Below are positions 63,896 through 64,000 of a stretch of DNA of 64,000 nucleotides, one piece after another (within the stretch, counting starts at the first letter, position 1; every line of letters starts with the position of its first letter). Under the pieces are notes generated by a model. The model was not told where the DNA came from, did no database searches, and saw only the letters and a list, made by a program, of their open reading frames with translations. Source of the DNA: Sulfuricurvum sp. (GTDB lineage: Bacteria > Campylobacterota > Campylobacteria > Campylobacterales > Sulfurimonadaceae); assembly GCA_028718525.1 (NCBI GenBank), contig JAQULP010000010.1, positions 1-64,000 of the forward strand, written 5' to 3'. Both the position numbers and the translations under genes were made by a program.

Positions 63896-64000
63896 ATGAT
63901 TAACTATACTCTGAATTTTAATGCTTTTTTTTTGGTTTGCAATATTGCCTTTCTTTTTTTTGGGTCATCTCTTTATGCTAAATATCCGCTCCTTATTTAC
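63896..64000 (+). CDS. Start of a probable exported protein, cut by the window end
   Basis: An ATG at 63896 opens 35 codons that run off the window. The product begins MINYTLNFNAFFLV and continues hydrophobic up to GSSLYA, then KYP, which looks like a signal peptide with a cleavage site after residue 28. The ribosome site is weak (AATGAGT upstream), and the reading is short, so it is only a candidate. Nothing can be said about function. Confidence 0.45.
   Translation, partial: MINYTLNFNAFFLVCNIAFLFFGSSLYAKYPLLIY

Overview
The window looks like chromosome from a Campylobacterota (epsilon-proteobacterial) bacterium, most likely a free-living Sulfuricurvum/Sulfurimonas relative. Three things point there: a FlgS-type histidine kinase, FabL-like and membrane-anchored MurF proteins, and a gene neighbourhood (flgS, lpxK, nadE, fabL-like, dapA, M16 protease, pyrD, msbA, cysS, murJ, ruvA, ddl, hydrolase, murF) that I remember as largely conserved in Campylobacter jejuni. 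The genus is inference. No rRNA, tRNA, CRISPR array, IS element or phage gene was seen, and no stretch over 300 bases lacks a gene.

Left part (1-25 kb): the window opens inside a very large RTX adhesin whose GC-rich, Ala-rich 165-residue repeat is cut by the window edge. Next come a small exported protein, a thiamine-binding MTH1187-family protein, a soluble Cache-Cache-CheW protein and SelO. A five-gene leftward efflux operon follows: tolC-like, adaptor, an RND permease split into two coupled genes, and a FapA/DUF342 gene. A good operator palindrome covers its promoter. Then come efp, a PAS-GGDEF cyclase, a DJ-1 protein, a DUF1566 lipid-free exported protein, a glutamine amidotransferase, an exported alpha/beta hydrolase and a chemoreceptor.

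Middle (25-42 kb): malic enzyme, a DUF2238 membrane protein, YaiI and dnaE run rightwards. After dnaE sits a short, strongly AT-rich accessory segment (about 31.06-33.3 kb) with an ABC-type AAA ATPase and a small protein with a PD-(D/E)xK-like nuclease signature. This pair is the best candidate here for an undescribed (probably anti-phage) system. A YefM-YoeB toxin-antitoxin pair with a readable operator/promoter lies beside it. Then nadE, a DegT-like protein lacking the PLP lysine, lpxK, argB, an M18 aminopeptidase and flgS form a tight operon, meeting tail to tail with a GGDEF-EAL phosphodiesterase gene.

Right part (42-64 kb): a long leftward run (murJ, cysS, msbA, GT9 glycosyltransferase, pyrD, M16 protease, dapA, fabL-like, pgsA, rseP, yggS) is concerned with envelope, lipid, amino-acid and nucleotide synthesis. 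A divergent rightward run holds a second FapA/DUF342 gene, ruvA, ddl, a hydrolase, murF with an N-terminal membrane domain, TRAP dctQM without a binding-protein gene, and a HIT protein. The window ends with a Sel1-repeat protein and the first 35 codons of a probable exported protein.
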